The translations under genes and the position numbers were made by a program. From Frigoribacterium sp. Leaf186 (GTDB lineage Bacteria; Actinomycetota; Actinomycetes; Actinomycetales; Microbacteriaceae): a stretch of DNA of 53,309 nt. The stretch is from positions 900,808-954,116 of the forward strand of contig NZ_LMPQ01000001.1 of assembly GCF_001423905.1 (NCBI RefSeq), given 5' to 3'. The notes under the pieces are model-generated. The model was not told the origin of the DNA, ran no database searches, and worked only from the letters and a program-made list of their open reading frames with translations. Below are positions 10,458 through 20,849 of this stretch, in pieces (positions within the stretch are counted from its first letter, which is position 1; every line of letters starts with the position of its first letter).

Positions 10458-12399
<1,942 letters not shown>

Positions 12400-12401
12400 C
12401 C

Positions 12402-13106
12402 GTGCTGCCGTTCGTGCTCGCGTCGCCGACCCTCGAGTTGCTGGTGCCGAGCGCGGCCGACGTGCCTGCCATCGTCGAGGCCTGCCGCGACGAGACCCTC
12501 CGCCGGTTCACCACGGTGCCCGTGCCGTACGACCGGTCGGACGCCGAGTTCTTCCTGAGCCGCATCGTCGACGACGGCTGGGCCACCGGGCGCGAGTTCA
12601 CCTGGGGCCTTCGCCGTCCGGGGTCGGGTCTGCTCGAGGGCGTCATCAGCGTGCGCCTGCGATCGTCGGACGTCGGCTTCTGGACGGCACCGGCCTCGCG
12701 AGGGCAGGGCCTCATGACCGAGGCCCTCGGCCTGGTGGCCGACTGGGCCTTCGAAGGCGGTGGGCTGCGAGAGCTCTTCTGGGAGGGCTACGTCGGCAAC
12801 GACGCCTCGGCCGCCGTGGCTCGCCACGTCGGCTTCACGTACCAGGGGGTCGGCCCTGGCTTGCACCCCGGCCGCGACGGTGGTCATCCCCTCTGCTGGA
12901 AGGCCCGCCTCCGGCCGGGCGACGAGCGATCGACCCGACCGGGCTGGCCCGCCCTGGTCGGCCCGGCTGCCGAGGCGGACCGGCCGGCGGAATACCGCGG
13001 CACGGGTGGCGTTGACTCCGTCACCGGCGCCGTCGAAGGCGCCCGGCGACCGTCCCCCTCACCGCACGCCCTCGCGCGCGACCGTTCCCTCCCGGAGGCC
13101 CCGTGA
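12402..13106 (+). CDS. GNAT family N-acetyltransferase (RimJ/RimL-like)
   Basis: Predicted acetyltransferase of 234 residues. The first 165 residues form the GNAT fold: LELLVPSAADVPAIVEACRDE at the N-terminus, a Q/RGxGx(A/G)-like acetyl-CoA loop in ASRGQGLMTEAL, and the VARHVGFTYQGVG final strand. This resembles acetyltransferases acting on ribosomal protein N-termini or small molecules; the substrate is unknown. About 60 C-terminal residues are Pro/Ala/Arg-rich and probably disordered. GTG at 12402 lies 2 nt after trpS, and its TGA overlaps the ribD GTG (GTGA), so it appears translationally linked to both. Confidence 0.82.
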   Translation: MLPFVLASPTLELLVPSAADVPAIVEACRDETLRRFTTVPVPYDRSDAEFFLSRIVDDGWATGREFTWGLRRPGSGLLEGVISVRLRSSDVGFWTAPASRGQGLMTEALGLVADWAFEGGGLRELFWEGYVGNDASAAVARHVGFTYQGVGPGLHPGRDGGHPLCWKARLRPGDERSTRPGWPALVGPAAEADRPAEYRGTGGVDSVTGAVEGARRPSPSPHALARDRSLPEAP

Positions 13107-14146
13107 GCACCGACGCGATCGATCGCGACCTGCTCGAGCGCACCATGCGTCGAGCCGTCGCCCTCGCGCGCCGTGGGCCGGCACGCGGCGTGAACCCGCA
13201 GGTGGGGTGCGTCCTGCTGCGCCCCGACGGCAGCACGGCGGCCGAGGGGTGGCACCGCGGCGCGGGCACGCCGCACGCCGAGGTCGACGCCCTGTCCCAC
13301 CTGGCCCCGGGTGACGCCCGAGGCCTCACGGCCGTCGTCTCGCTCGAGCCCTGCGACCACGTCGGACGCACCGGCCCGTGCAGCGTCGCGCTGATCGAGG
13401 CAGGCGTCGCGCGCGTCGTCCACGCCGTCGCCGACCCCGGCGCGTCGTCCGGCGGCGGTGCCGAGCGGCTGCGCCGGGCGGGCGTGGACGTGATCGGCGG
13501 CGTGCTCGCCGACGAGGCAGAAGAGATGGCGCGGCGTTGGCTGGTCAGGGCACGGACGGGTCGCCCCTTCGTGACGGTGAAGTGGGCGTCCAGCCTCGAC
13601 GGACGAGTGGCGGCGACCGACGGCAGCAGCCGGTGGATCACCGGCACGGCAGCCCGCCGGCACGTCCACGAGCAGCGTGCGGCCCACGACGCGATCCTCG
13701 TCGGGACGGGCACGGTGCTCGCCGACGACCCCGGCCTGACCGCCCGGGACGACGCCGGCGAGCTGATGGCCGAGCAGCCCCTGCCCGTCGTCGTCGGCAC
13801 GCGAGCCGTCCCGGCCGACGCCGCCCTCCGCCGGCACCCGCGGGGTCTCGTCGAGACCGGCACGCGCGACCTCGAGGCCGTGCTCGACGACCTGGGCCGC
13901 CGCGGCGTTCGCAGCCTGTTCGTCGAGGGCGGGCCGACGGTCGCGAGCGCCTTCGTCCGCCTCGGACTCGTCGACGACTACCTCGTCTACCTCGCCCCGA
14001 CCCTGCTCGGCGGGCCGCGCACGGCCCTCGACGACCTCGGCGTCGACCACATCGACCGGCAACGACGTCTGCGCGTCACCGACGCGCACACCCTCGGCGA
14101 CGACCTGGTGGTCGTCGCCCGCGACACCTCCAGGAGGCACGCATGA
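13103..14146 (+). CDS. ribD: Bifunctional riboflavin deaminase-reductase
   Basis: Two-domain riboflavin enzyme, 347 residues. The N-terminal deaminase (residues 1-145) has NPQVGCVLL, the zinc site PHAEVDAL and EPCDHVGRTGPC; it deaminates the pyrimidine made from GTP. The C-terminal reductase (about 155-345) has RPFVTVKWASSLDGRVA, WITG and FVEGGPTVASAF, and reduces the ribose side chain with NADPH. GTG at 13103 overlaps the GNAT stop, and its own TGA overlaps the ribA ATG (ATGA). Riboflavin synthase, lumazine synthase and the DHBP synthase part are not in the window. Confidence 0.95.
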   Translation: MSTDAIDRDLLERTMRRAVALARRGPARGVNPQVGCVLLRPDGSTAAEGWHRGAGTPHAEVDALSHLAPGDARGLTAVVSLEPCDHVGRTGPCSVALIEAGVARVVHAVADPGASSGGGAERLRRAGVDVIGGVLADEAEEMARRWLVRARTGRPFVTVKWASSLDGRVAATDGSSRWITGTAARRHVHEQRAAHDAILVGTGTVLADDPGLTARDDAGELMAEQPLPVVVGTRAVPADAALRRHPRGLVETGTRDLEAVLDDLGRRGVRSLFVEGGPTVASAFVRLGLVDDYLVYLAPTLLGGPRTALDDLGVDHIDRQRRLRVTDAHTLGDDLVVVARDTSRRHA

Positions 14147-14784
14147 CCACCATCCCCGCCGCATCGTCCCAGGTGTCGTTCGAGGTCGAGACCACGGTCC
14201 CCACCCGCCACGGCACGTTCCGCATGCGCGCCTACCGCGACACCGTCACCGGCGCCGACCACGTGGCGGTCATCGCGAGCGACCCGACCGGCCTCCCCCC
14301 GGCGGACGGCGCCCTGGTCCGCGTGCACTCCGAGTGCCTGACCGGTGAGGCGTTCGGCTCGCTCAAGTGCGAGTGCGGCCCGCAGCTGGACGCCGCGCTC
14401 GACACCATCCGCGACCACGGCGGCGTCGTGGTCTACCTGCGCGGGCACGAGGGCCGCGGCATCGGCCTGGTCAACAAGCTGCGCGCCTACCGCCTGCAAG
14501 AGGACGGCCTCGACACGCTCGACGCCAACCTCGCCCTCGGCCTGCCCGCCGACGCCCGTGACTACGGGGCGGCCGCCGACGTGCTGCGCGACCTCGGACT
14601 GACCCGCGTGCGCCTGCTCAGCAACAACCCCGAGAAGCGTCGCCAGCTCGGCGAGCACGGCATCGACGTGACCGAGCTCGTGCCGCTCGTCGTCGGGGTC
14701 GGGGCCTTCAACGAGGGCTACCTCGACACCAAGCGCGACCGCATGGGGCACGAGCTGCCCGGCCACCTCGGCGCCGACGGCTGA
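14143..14784 (+). CDS. ribA: GTP cyclohydrolase II (stand-alone RibA)
   Basis: First committed enzyme of riboflavin synthesis, opening the GTP imidazole ring; 213 residues. The zinc ligands are in HSECLTGEAFGSLKCECG, and the catalytic block is VVYLRGHEGRGIGLVNKL with LLSNNPEKR near the C-terminus. Unlike many actinobacterial RibBA proteins there is no DHBP synthase domain; only about 30 residues precede the cyclohydrolase core. Its ATG overlaps the ribD stop, so the two are coupled. Confidence 0.94.
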   Translation: MTTIPAASSQVSFEVETTVPTRHGTFRMRAYRDTVTGADHVAVIASDPTGLPPADGALVRVHSECLTGEAFGSLKCECGPQLDAALDTIRDHGGVVVYLRGHEGRGIGLVNKLRAYRLQEDGLDTLDANLALGLPADARDYGAAADVLRDLGLTRVRLLSNNPEKRRQLGEHGIDVTELVPLVVGVGAFNEGYLDTKRDRMGHELPGHLGADG

Positions 14785-15036
14785 CCCCGGATCAGGCCGC
14801 ATCGCGCGCGAGCCGCGGGGACCCGCGGACGGGCGCCTCGGCCGGCCCCGCCGGGGGACGACACGGGGTACAGCCGGGGTAAGATGGGCGACGGCTGTCA
14901 CGAGCGGCCACCGTCTCACCCGGCCGAGCGACCAGCAGATCCCTGCACCGCGCCTCCGTCCGACCCGTTGTGCCGCATCACGCGCCCGGTCGTCGACGTC
15001 TGCCGGGCCATCGACCCCCCGCTTCGGAGTGCCCCC

Positions 15037-16383
15037 GTGTCTGCCCCCACCGTCGATCCGTCGACGTCGTCCGCCCCCGCCACCAACAAACGCTCGCGCG
15101 TCATCGTCGCGAGCCTCATCGGCACCTCGATCGAGTTCTACGACTTCTACGTCTACGCGACCGCCGCGGTCCTCGTCTTCCCGACGATCTTCTTCGCCAA
15201 CGACGACCCGGCCGTCGCGCGCCTCGCCTCGTTCGCGGTCTTCGGCGTCGCCTTCGTCGCCCGACCCGTCGGCTCGGTCGTCTTCGGCCACTTCGGCGAC
15301 CGCATCGGGCGCAAGGGCACGCTCGTGGCGTCCCTCCTGACGATGGGCATCGCGACCGTCCTGATCGGCTGCATCCCCGCCGGCACGACGCCCGGGTGGG
15401 CGGTCGCCGGCCCCGCCTGCCTCGTCGTCCTGCGCTTCTGCCAGGGTCTCGGCCTCGGCGGCGAGTGGAGCGGTGCCGCGCTGCTCGCGACCGAGAACGC
15501 CCCGGCGAACCGCCGGGCGATCTACGGCACGTTCCCCCAGCTGGGTGCCCCGATCGGCTTCATCATCGCCAACCTGCTCTTCGTGCTGCTGAACACGACC
15601 CTCACCGAGGAGCAGTTCATGAGCTGGGGCTGGCGCCTGCCGTTCCTGGCGAGCGCGGTGCTCGTCATCATCGGGCTGTACGTGCGCTTCAAGCTGATCG
15701 AGACCCCGGCGTTCCAGAAGGTGGTCGACTCGGGCAACGTCGCCTCGCTGCCGCTCGCCCGGGTGTTCCGCACGAGCTGGCGCCCGCTGCTGCTCGGCAC
15801 GTTCATCATGCTGGCCACGTACACGCTGTTCTACCTGATGACGACGTTCACGCTCACCTACGGCACGGCGGACGCCGCGGGCGACCCGGCCGGCCTCGGC
15901 ATCGCCCGGACGCAGTTCTTGTGGATGCTGATCCTCGGCGTCGTCTTCTTCGGCATCTTCACCCTCGTCTCGGGGCCGCTCGCCGAGAAGTACGGCCGCC
16001 GCGCCATGCTCATCTGCGTCACCGCGGGCATCCTCGTCTTCGGCTTCACCTTCGCCCCGCTGTTCGCGGCCGGCCAGCTCGGAGCTCAGGCGCTGCTCAT
16101 CATCGGCTTCGTGCTGATGGGGCTGACCTTCGGGCCGATGGGGGCCGTGCTGCCCGAGCTGTTCCCGACCAGCGTCCGCTACACCGGCTCGGCCATCAGC
16201 TACAACGTGGCGAGCATCCTCGGTGCGGCCGTGGCGCCGTTCATCGCCGTCGCGCTCTGGACGGCGGCGGGCGGCAGCACCTGGCTCGTCGGCCTCTACC
16301 TGTCGTCCATGGCGCTCCTGACGCTCGTGGCGCTCGTGCTCAGCCGCGAGACCCGCGACGTCGACTACGAGGCGGCCGGCTGA
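15037..16383 (+). CDS. MFS transporter, metabolite:H+ symporter (MHS) family
   Basis: Proton-coupled importer of 448 residues with about 12 transmembrane helices. The MHS signature GTSIEFYDFYVYATAAVL opens helix 1, and the loop 2-3 motif GHFGDRIGRKGTL and the loop 8-9 copy SGPLAEKYGRRAML are clear. Relatives carry shikimate, proline/betaine, alpha-ketoglutarate or citrate; the substrate cannot be told. GTG at 15037 has GGAG 7 nt upstream; the in-frame ATG at 14884 would add 51 hydrophilic residues and lacks a ribosome site. A possible -10, TAAGAT, lies at 14880-14885, giving a leader of about 145 nt, and GGGGTACA lies just before it. Confidence 0.9.
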   Translation: MSAPTVDPSTSSAPATNKRSRVIVASLIGTSIEFYDFYVYATAAVLVFPTIFFANDDPAVARLASFAVFGVAFVARPVGSVVFGHFGDRIGRKGTLVASLLTMGIATVLIGCIPAGTTPGWAVAGPACLVVLRFCQGLGLGGEWSGAALLATENAPANRRAIYGTFPQLGAPIGFIIANLLFVLLNTTLTEEQFMSWGWRLPFLASAVLVIIGLYVRFKLIETPAFQKVVDSGNVASLPLARVFRTSWRPLLLGTFIMLATYTLFYLMTTFTLTYGTADAAGDPAGLGIARTQFLWMLILGVVFFGIFTLVSGPLAEKYGRRAMLICVTAGILVFGFTFAPLFAAGQLGAQALLIIGFVLMGLTFGPMGAVLPELFPTSVRYTGSAISYNVASILGAAVAPFIAVALWTAAGGSTWLVGLYLSSMALLTLVALVLSRETRDVDYEAAG

Positions 16384-16407
16384 CCGGACGCACGGCGCCT
16401 CACCGGC

Positions 16408-16440
16408 CGGCCCGCGCCTCCTGACCGGAGGCGCGGGCCG
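16408..16440 (+). terminator. Terminator hairpin after the MFS gene
   Basis: A 14-bp perfect GC stem (16408-16421 with 16427-16440, loop TGACC) begins 24 nt after the stop codon. Its left arm and loop contain a copy of the interspersed motif discussed in the findings. Confidence 0.85.
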
Positions 16441-16557
16441 TCGTCGTGACGCAGGTGGATGTCACCCGGACGAAGTACGGTCGTAGTCGGCGGTGGCACC
16501 GCCCGCGACATCCGACCGCCGCAGACCGCGACGCCGGTCACCGGCACGAGAGGCATC

Positions 16558-18495
16558 ATGAGCTCCGACACACGCGCGCGCACGACGACGTCCACCGGTC
16601 AGGAGGCGCGGGTCGACCAGGTCACCGCGCCCCGGTCGCGCTGGGGTCGCCGTCCGCAGCCCGAGGGGCCGCGTGCCACCTTCCGTCAGCTGCTGCCCTA
16701 CCTGTTCGAACACAAGAAGGTCATGGCCTTCATCATCGTGCTCAGCGTGCTCGGTGCCGCGGCGTCGCTCGGGCAGCCGTTGTTGGTGCAACAGGTGATC
16801 TCGGCCGTGCAGCAGGGCGTGACGCTCGGGCCCCTCGTCTGGGCGCTCGTCGGCCTGGTCGTCGCGGCCGGACTGATCAGCGGGTTCCAGCACTACCTGC
16901 TGCAGCGCACCGGCGAGGGCGTCGTGCTCTCGAGCCGTCGCCGGCTGGTGGGACGCATGCTGCGCCTGCCGATCAGCCAGTTCGACACCCGCCGCACCGG
17001 CGACCTCGTCTCGCGCGTCGGCTCCGACACCACCCTGTTGCGCGCCGTGCTCACCCAGGGTCTCGTCGAGGCCATCGGCGGCAGCCTCACCTTCGTCGGC
17101 GCCCTGGTGGGCATGTTCTTGATCGATCCCGTGCTGCTCGGCCTGACCGTGCTCGTGGTGGCCGTCTCGGTCGTGGTCGTCGTGCTGCTGTCCGGCCGCA
17201 TCCGCGTCGCGAGCCGGCAGGCGCAAGAGAAGGTGGGCGACCTGACCGCCGCGGTCGAGCGCGCGATCAGCTCGGTCCGGACGATCCGCGCGTCGGGCGC
17301 CACCGAGCGCGAGATCGCCGGCGTCGAACGTGACGCCGAGGGCGCCTACCAGCGGGGTCTGCAGGTGGCACGGATCTCGGCCCTCGTCGTGCCGATCTCG
17401 TCGGTGGCGCTGCAGGCGTCGTTCCTCGTCGTGCTCGGCGTGGGCGGTTACCGCGTCGCCAGCGGTGCCATCGAGATCGCGTCGCTCGTGTCGTTCGTGC
17501 TCTTCCTGTTCCTCATGATCATGCCGCTCGGCCAGGCCCTCGGCGCCGTGCTCAGCGTCAACCAGGCGCTCGGAGCGCTCGGTCGCATCCAAGAGATCCT
17601 CGACCTGCCGAGCGAGACCGACGGCGACGAGCGCCTCGCGGCCGAGGTCGCCACGGCTGCTGCCACGACCGGTGCCGCCGGCGCGCGAGCGGGCTCGGCG
17701 GCCGACGTCGCCGTCCGCTTCGACGACGTGCACTTCCGCTACCCCGGCTCGCCCGTGGCCGGTGCCTCGACCGCCGACCGCCCGGGCGCTCCCGTCGACA
17801 CGACGGACGACGACCTGACGGTGCTGCGGGGCGTGAGCTTCACCGTGCCCGTCGGGCGACGCACGGCGCTCGTCGGGCCCTCGGGCGCCGGCAAGAGCAC
17901 CATCCTCTCGCTCATCGAGCGCTTCTACGACGCCACCTCGGGTGCCGTCGTCGTGGGCGGGGCCGACGTCCGCACCCTCGACCGTCACGAGCTGCGGTCG
18001 CGCATCGGCTACGTCGAGCAGGACGCCCCGGTGCTCGCCGGCACCATCCGCGACAACCTCACCCTGGGGTCGCCCGACGCCACCGACGACGACTGCCGCC
18101 GGGTGCTCGAGGCGGTCAACCTCACGGCCGTGCTCGAGCGGGGCGACCAGGGTCTCGACGCCCAGGTCGGCGAAGACGGCGTGATGCTCTCGGGTGGCGA
18201 GCGGCAACGACTCGCCATCGCCCGGACGCTGCTGAACGCGCCGCCCATCCTGCTGCTCGACGAGTCGACCTCGAGCCTCGACGGCCTGAACGAGCAGCGT
18301 CTGCGCGAGGCCATCGACGCCGTGGCCGAGAACCGCACGCTCATCGTCATCGCCCACCGGCTCTCGACCGTGGTCGACTCCGACCAGATCGTCGTCGTCG
18401 ACGCGGGGCGCGTCGTCGGGGTCGGCACCCATTCCGAGCTCGTGCAGACCACCCCGCTCTACCGCGACCTCGCGAAGCACCAGCTGCTCGTCTGA
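16558..18495 (+). CDS. ABC transporter, fused permease and ATPase (exporter type)
   Basis: Half-transporter of 645 residues that would work as a dimer. Residues about 45-330 hold six transmembrane helices of the exporter fold (GRMLRLPISQFDTRRTGDLVSRVGSDT is the typical first cytoplasmic loop). The ATPase follows with Walker A GPSGAGKST, Q-loop YVEQDAPVLAGTIRDNL, signature LSGGERQRLAIART, Walker B ILLLDESTSSLD and H-loop IAHRLST. An unusual Ala/Gly-rich and acidic insert of about 40 residues lies before the first ATPase strand. The substrate is unknown (lipid, drug or peptide). ATG at 16558 has CGAGAGG upstream. Confidence 0.93.
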   Translation: MSSDTRARTTTSTGQEARVDQVTAPRSRWGRRPQPEGPRATFRQLLPYLFEHKKVMAFIIVLSVLGAAASLGQPLLVQQVISAVQQGVTLGPLVWALVGLVVAAGLISGFQHYLLQRTGEGVVLSSRRRLVGRMLRLPISQFDTRRTGDLVSRVGSDTTLLRAVLTQGLVEAIGGSLTFVGALVGMFLIDPVLLGLTVLVVAVSVVVVVLLSGRIRVASRQAQEKVGDLTAAVERAISSVRTIRASGATEREIAGVERDAEGAYQRGLQVARISALVVPISSVALQASFLVVLGVGGYRVASGAIEIASLVSFVLFLFLMIMPLGQALGAVLSVNQALGALGRIQEILDLPSETDGDERLAAEVATAAATTGAAGARAGSAADVAVRFDDVHFRYPGSPVAGASTADRPGAPVDTTDDDLTVLRGVSFTVPVGRRTALVGPSGAGKSTILSLIERFYDATSGAVVVGGADVRTLDRHELRSRIGYVEQDAPVLAGTIRDNLTLGSPDATDDDCRRVLEAVNLTAVLERGDQGLDAQVGEDGVMLSGGERQRLAIARTLLNAPPILLLDESTSSLDGLNEQRLREAIDAVAENRTLIVIAHRLSTVVDSDQIVVVDAGRVVGVGTHSELVQTTPLYRDLAKHQLLV

Positions 18496-18500
18496 CGTCG

Positions 18501-18612
18501 GCCGGGTCGCCGGGTCGCCGGGTCGCCGGGTCGCCGGGTCGCCGGGTGGCCGGGTCGCCCGGTCGTCGAGTCGCCCGGTCGCCGAGTCGCCCGGTCGCCG
18601 GGTCGCCGGGTG
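18501..18612. repeat. Octanucleotide tandem repeat (GCCGGGTC)n
   Basis: Fourteen consecutive 8-bp units, seven or eight exact and the others with one or two changes (GCCGGGTG, GCCCGGTC, GCCGAGTC). It fills nearly all of the gap between the ABC transporter stop and the next gene. The unit length is not a multiple of three, so it is not a coding repeat. Confidence 0.95.
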
Positions 18613-18641
18613 GCAGGGCGACGACGTGCGACGATGGCCCG

Positions 18642-19676
18642 ATGAGCGACGTCGCCCCCACCGTCCTGACCCACGTCGACCGCGGGGTGGGCGTCATCAC
18701 CCTCAACCGTCCGCAGAAGATCAACGCGGTGACGGTCGAGATGCTCGGCCTCGTCGAACGCGCACTCGACGCGTGGGAGGACGACGACGCCGTGACGGCC
18801 GTGCTGCTGCAGGGAGCCGGTCCGCGGGGCTTCTGCGCCGGGGGCGACATCGCCTGGATCCACGCCAACGCGACGGAGGACCCCCGCCGCAGCATCGACA
18901 TGTGGCGGCGCGAGTACCGGGGCACGCTGCGGCTGTCGCGGTGGTCGAAGCCCATCGTCTCGCTGCTGGACGGCATCGCGATGGGTGCCGGCATCGGGCT
19001 GGGCGGTCACATCACGCTGCGCGTCGTCACCGAGCGCAGCTCGCTCGGGATGCCCGAGACCCGCATCGGCCTCTCCCCCGACGCCGGCGGCAGTTTCTTG
19101 CTCTCGCGGGCCCCGGGCGAGCTCGGCACCCACCTGGCCCTGACCGGTCGGGCGATGTCGGCGGCCGACGCGCTGCACACCGGGTTCGCCGACGTGCTCG
19201 TGCCGTCGGCTGAGCTCGCGCTCGTGCTGCCTGCCCTAGCCGAGGGCGGCGTGGAGGCCGTGCGGGCGCTCGGCGTCGCAGCGGGGCCGTCCGAGCTCGC
19301 CGCAGCCGGCGACTGGATCGACGAGGCCTACCGCGGCGATGACGCGCGCGCCATCGTCCGTCGGCTGCGCGACCTCGCGTCGTCGGGCCTCGACGCGGCG
19401 GGAGCCGTGGCCGACGACCTCGAGGCCGCCTCGCCGACGTCGGTCGTCGTGACCCTCGAAGCCCAGCGCCGGGCTGACCGGCTGCCCGACCTCGAGGCCG
19501 TGCTCGGGCAAGAACTCGGGATCGTCACCTCGCTCGCCGCCTCACTGGACCTCGTCGAGGGCATCCGCGCGCGCGTGGTCGACAAGGACCGTCGGCCCCG
19601 CTGGTCGCCGGCGACGCTGGACGAGGTCGACGTGGCGGCGACCCTAGCGACGGTCGACTGGACGACGAGACTCTGA
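18642..19676 (+). CDS. Enoyl-CoA hydratase/isomerase family, probable 3-hydroxyisobutyryl-CoA hydrolase
   Basis: Crotonase-fold enzyme, 344 residues, predicted to hydrolyse 3-hydroxyisobutyryl-CoA in valine breakdown. The crotonase core shows ITLNRPQKINAVT, the oxyanion-hole segment GFCAGGDI and DGIAMGAGIGLGG. MPETRIGLSPDAGGSFLLSR, the extended C-terminal domain and the late motif GIRARVVDKDRRPRWSP favour the hydrolase group over ordinary hydratases. The ATG at 18642 starts the conserved domain. Other valine-pathway genes are not adjacent. Confidence 0.87.
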   Translation: MSDVAPTVLTHVDRGVGVITLNRPQKINAVTVEMLGLVERALDAWEDDDAVTAVLLQGAGPRGFCAGGDIAWIHANATEDPRRSIDMWRREYRGTLRLSRWSKPIVSLLDGIAMGAGIGLGGHITLRVVTERSSLGMPETRIGLSPDAGGSFLLSRAPGELGTHLALTGRAMSAADALHTGFADVLVPSAELALVLPALAEGGVEAVRALGVAAGPSELAAAGDWIDEAYRGDDARAIVRRLRDLASSGLDAAGAVADDLEAASPTSVVVTLEAQRRADRLPDLEAVLGQELGIVTSLAASLDLVEGIRARVVDKDRRPRWSPATLDEVDVAATLATVDWTTRL

Positions 19677-19680
19677 CCGC

Positions 19681-19734
19681 GCCGCAGGCGGGAGGCGCGC
19701 CGCAGGCGGGAGGCGCGGCGCAGGCGGGAGGCGG
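19681..19734. repeat. Three tandem copies of an 18-bp GC repeat
   Basis: Units 19681-19698 and 19699-19716 are identical; 19717-19734 differs slightly. Each contains GCAGGCGGGAGGC. It lies just after the hydrolase stop, in the gap before the convergent oxidoreductase gene. Confidence 0.9.
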
Positions 19735-19796
19735 GCGCAGGTCGCCGAGGAGGACACCCTCCCGCCCGGCCCGCGTCACCCGCCCGCGGCCACCGG

Positions 19797-20849
19797 TCAG
19801 GGGCGGACGACGCGTCCCTCGTCGGCCGAGCGACGAGCGGCCTCGATCACCTCGAGCCCGCGGACGGCGTCCCAGGGGTCGACCGGCAGCTCGCCGTCAC
19901 CGCGCAGCGCACGAGCGAGCTGCGAGTAGAAGTCCGGGTAGCGCCCGCCGTCGGTCGGCTGGTCTCGACGGGAGCCGTCGGTGATCACGACGCCACGACG
20001 AGCGGTCTCGTCGACGCCGTACGCCGGATCGGTCGGCGCGACTCCCGAGGCCAGCTGGGCCTCCTGCGGGTCGAGACCGTGCACCTCGTACGCCCCCGAC
20101 GACCCGAGCACCCGGAACCTCGGCCCCGGCACCGCCGCGACGTGGCTCATCGTCAGCCGCGACCGTCGGCCGCCTTCGTGCCCGAGCGACAGGAACACGT
20201 CGTCGTCGGCCGAACCGCCCGGGCGCCGGGTCGTGATCTCGGCGTGGACCGTCAGGACGGGTCCCAGCAGCACCGACGCCTGGTCGACGAGGTGCGGCCC
20301 CAGGTCGAACAGGATGCCGCCGCCGTCCGCCGCGGTCGCCCGGCGCTTCCAACCGGCGCGGTTCTCGAGCTTCCAGGGCTCGAACCGCGACTCGACCGTG
20401 TGGACCTCGCCGAGGTCGCCCGAGGCCGCCAGCCGCGACGCGGTCAGGAAGTCACCGTCCCACCGGCGGTTCTGGTAGACGGTCAGCGGCCGACCGAGCG
20501 TTTCGGCGAGTTCGACCAGCGCCCGGGCGTCGGCCGACGAGGTCGCCAGCGGCTTGTCGACGACCACGGCGACGCCGGCGCGGAGCGCCCGGGTCGCGGT
20601 CTCGACGTGGGTGTCGTTCGGTGTGGCCACGATCACGAGGTCGAGGTCGCGGCCCCAGAGCTCGTCGACGCTCGCCACCACCTGGGCACCGGGGTGTGCG
20701 TCGGCGACCTGCGCCGACCGGTCGGGGTCGCGGGTCACGACGGCGTCGACCTGCCAGGCCGGGTCGGCGGCCAGGAGCGCGCCGTGGAAGACCCGGCCGG
20801 CGAGCCCGTAGCCCACGATGCCGACGCGCAACGGCTGTGCGGCGCTCAT
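19797..20849 (-). CDS. Gfo/Idh/MocA family oxidoreductase
   Basis: NAD(P)-dependent oxidoreductase of 350 residues. The Rossmann domain opens with RVGIVGYGLAGRVFHG, followed by VIVATPNDTHVE and DKPLATSSADA (the EKP-type catalytic motif with Asp for Glu). The C-terminal domain has DLGPHLVDQASVLLG. Family members act on sugars, inositols or related polyols; the substrate is not readable here. The ATG overlaps the gabD stop (ATGA at 20846-20849), making it the third gene of a coupled operon with gabD and the nicotinamidase gene. Confidence 0.9.
   Translation of the reverse strand: MSAAQPLRVGIVGYGLAGRVFHGALLAADPAWQVDAVVTRDPDRSAQVADAHPGAQVVASVDELWGRDLDLVIVATPNDTHVETATRALRAGVAVVVDKPLATSSADARALVELAETLGRPLTVYQNRRWDGDFLTASRLAASGDLGEVHTVESRFEPWKLENRAGWKRRATAADGGGILFDLGPHLVDQASVLLGPVLTVHAEITTRRPGGSADDDVFLSLGHEGGRRSRLTMSHVAAVPGPRFRVLGSSGAYEVHGLDPQEAQLASGVAPTDPAYGVDETARRGVVITDGSRRDQPTDGGRYPDFYSQLARALRGDGELPVDPWDAVRGLEVIEAARRSADEGRVVRP

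Noticed and set aside
13005-13102. Possible FMN riboswitch before ribD
   Set aside because: A short TGACTCCGTCACCGGCGCC resembles part of the conserved core, but the remaining conserved stems are missing and the stretch lies inside the GNAT reading frame.
16462-18480. 672-codon antisense frame across the ABC transporter
   Set aside because: Composition (His/Asp/Arg-rich, no domains) is that of a shadow frame; the plus strand encodes a complete ABC protein.
18501-18612. Coding repeat domain in the 8-bp array
   Set aside because: The unit is not a multiple of three and the array lies between a stop codon and a well-placed start.
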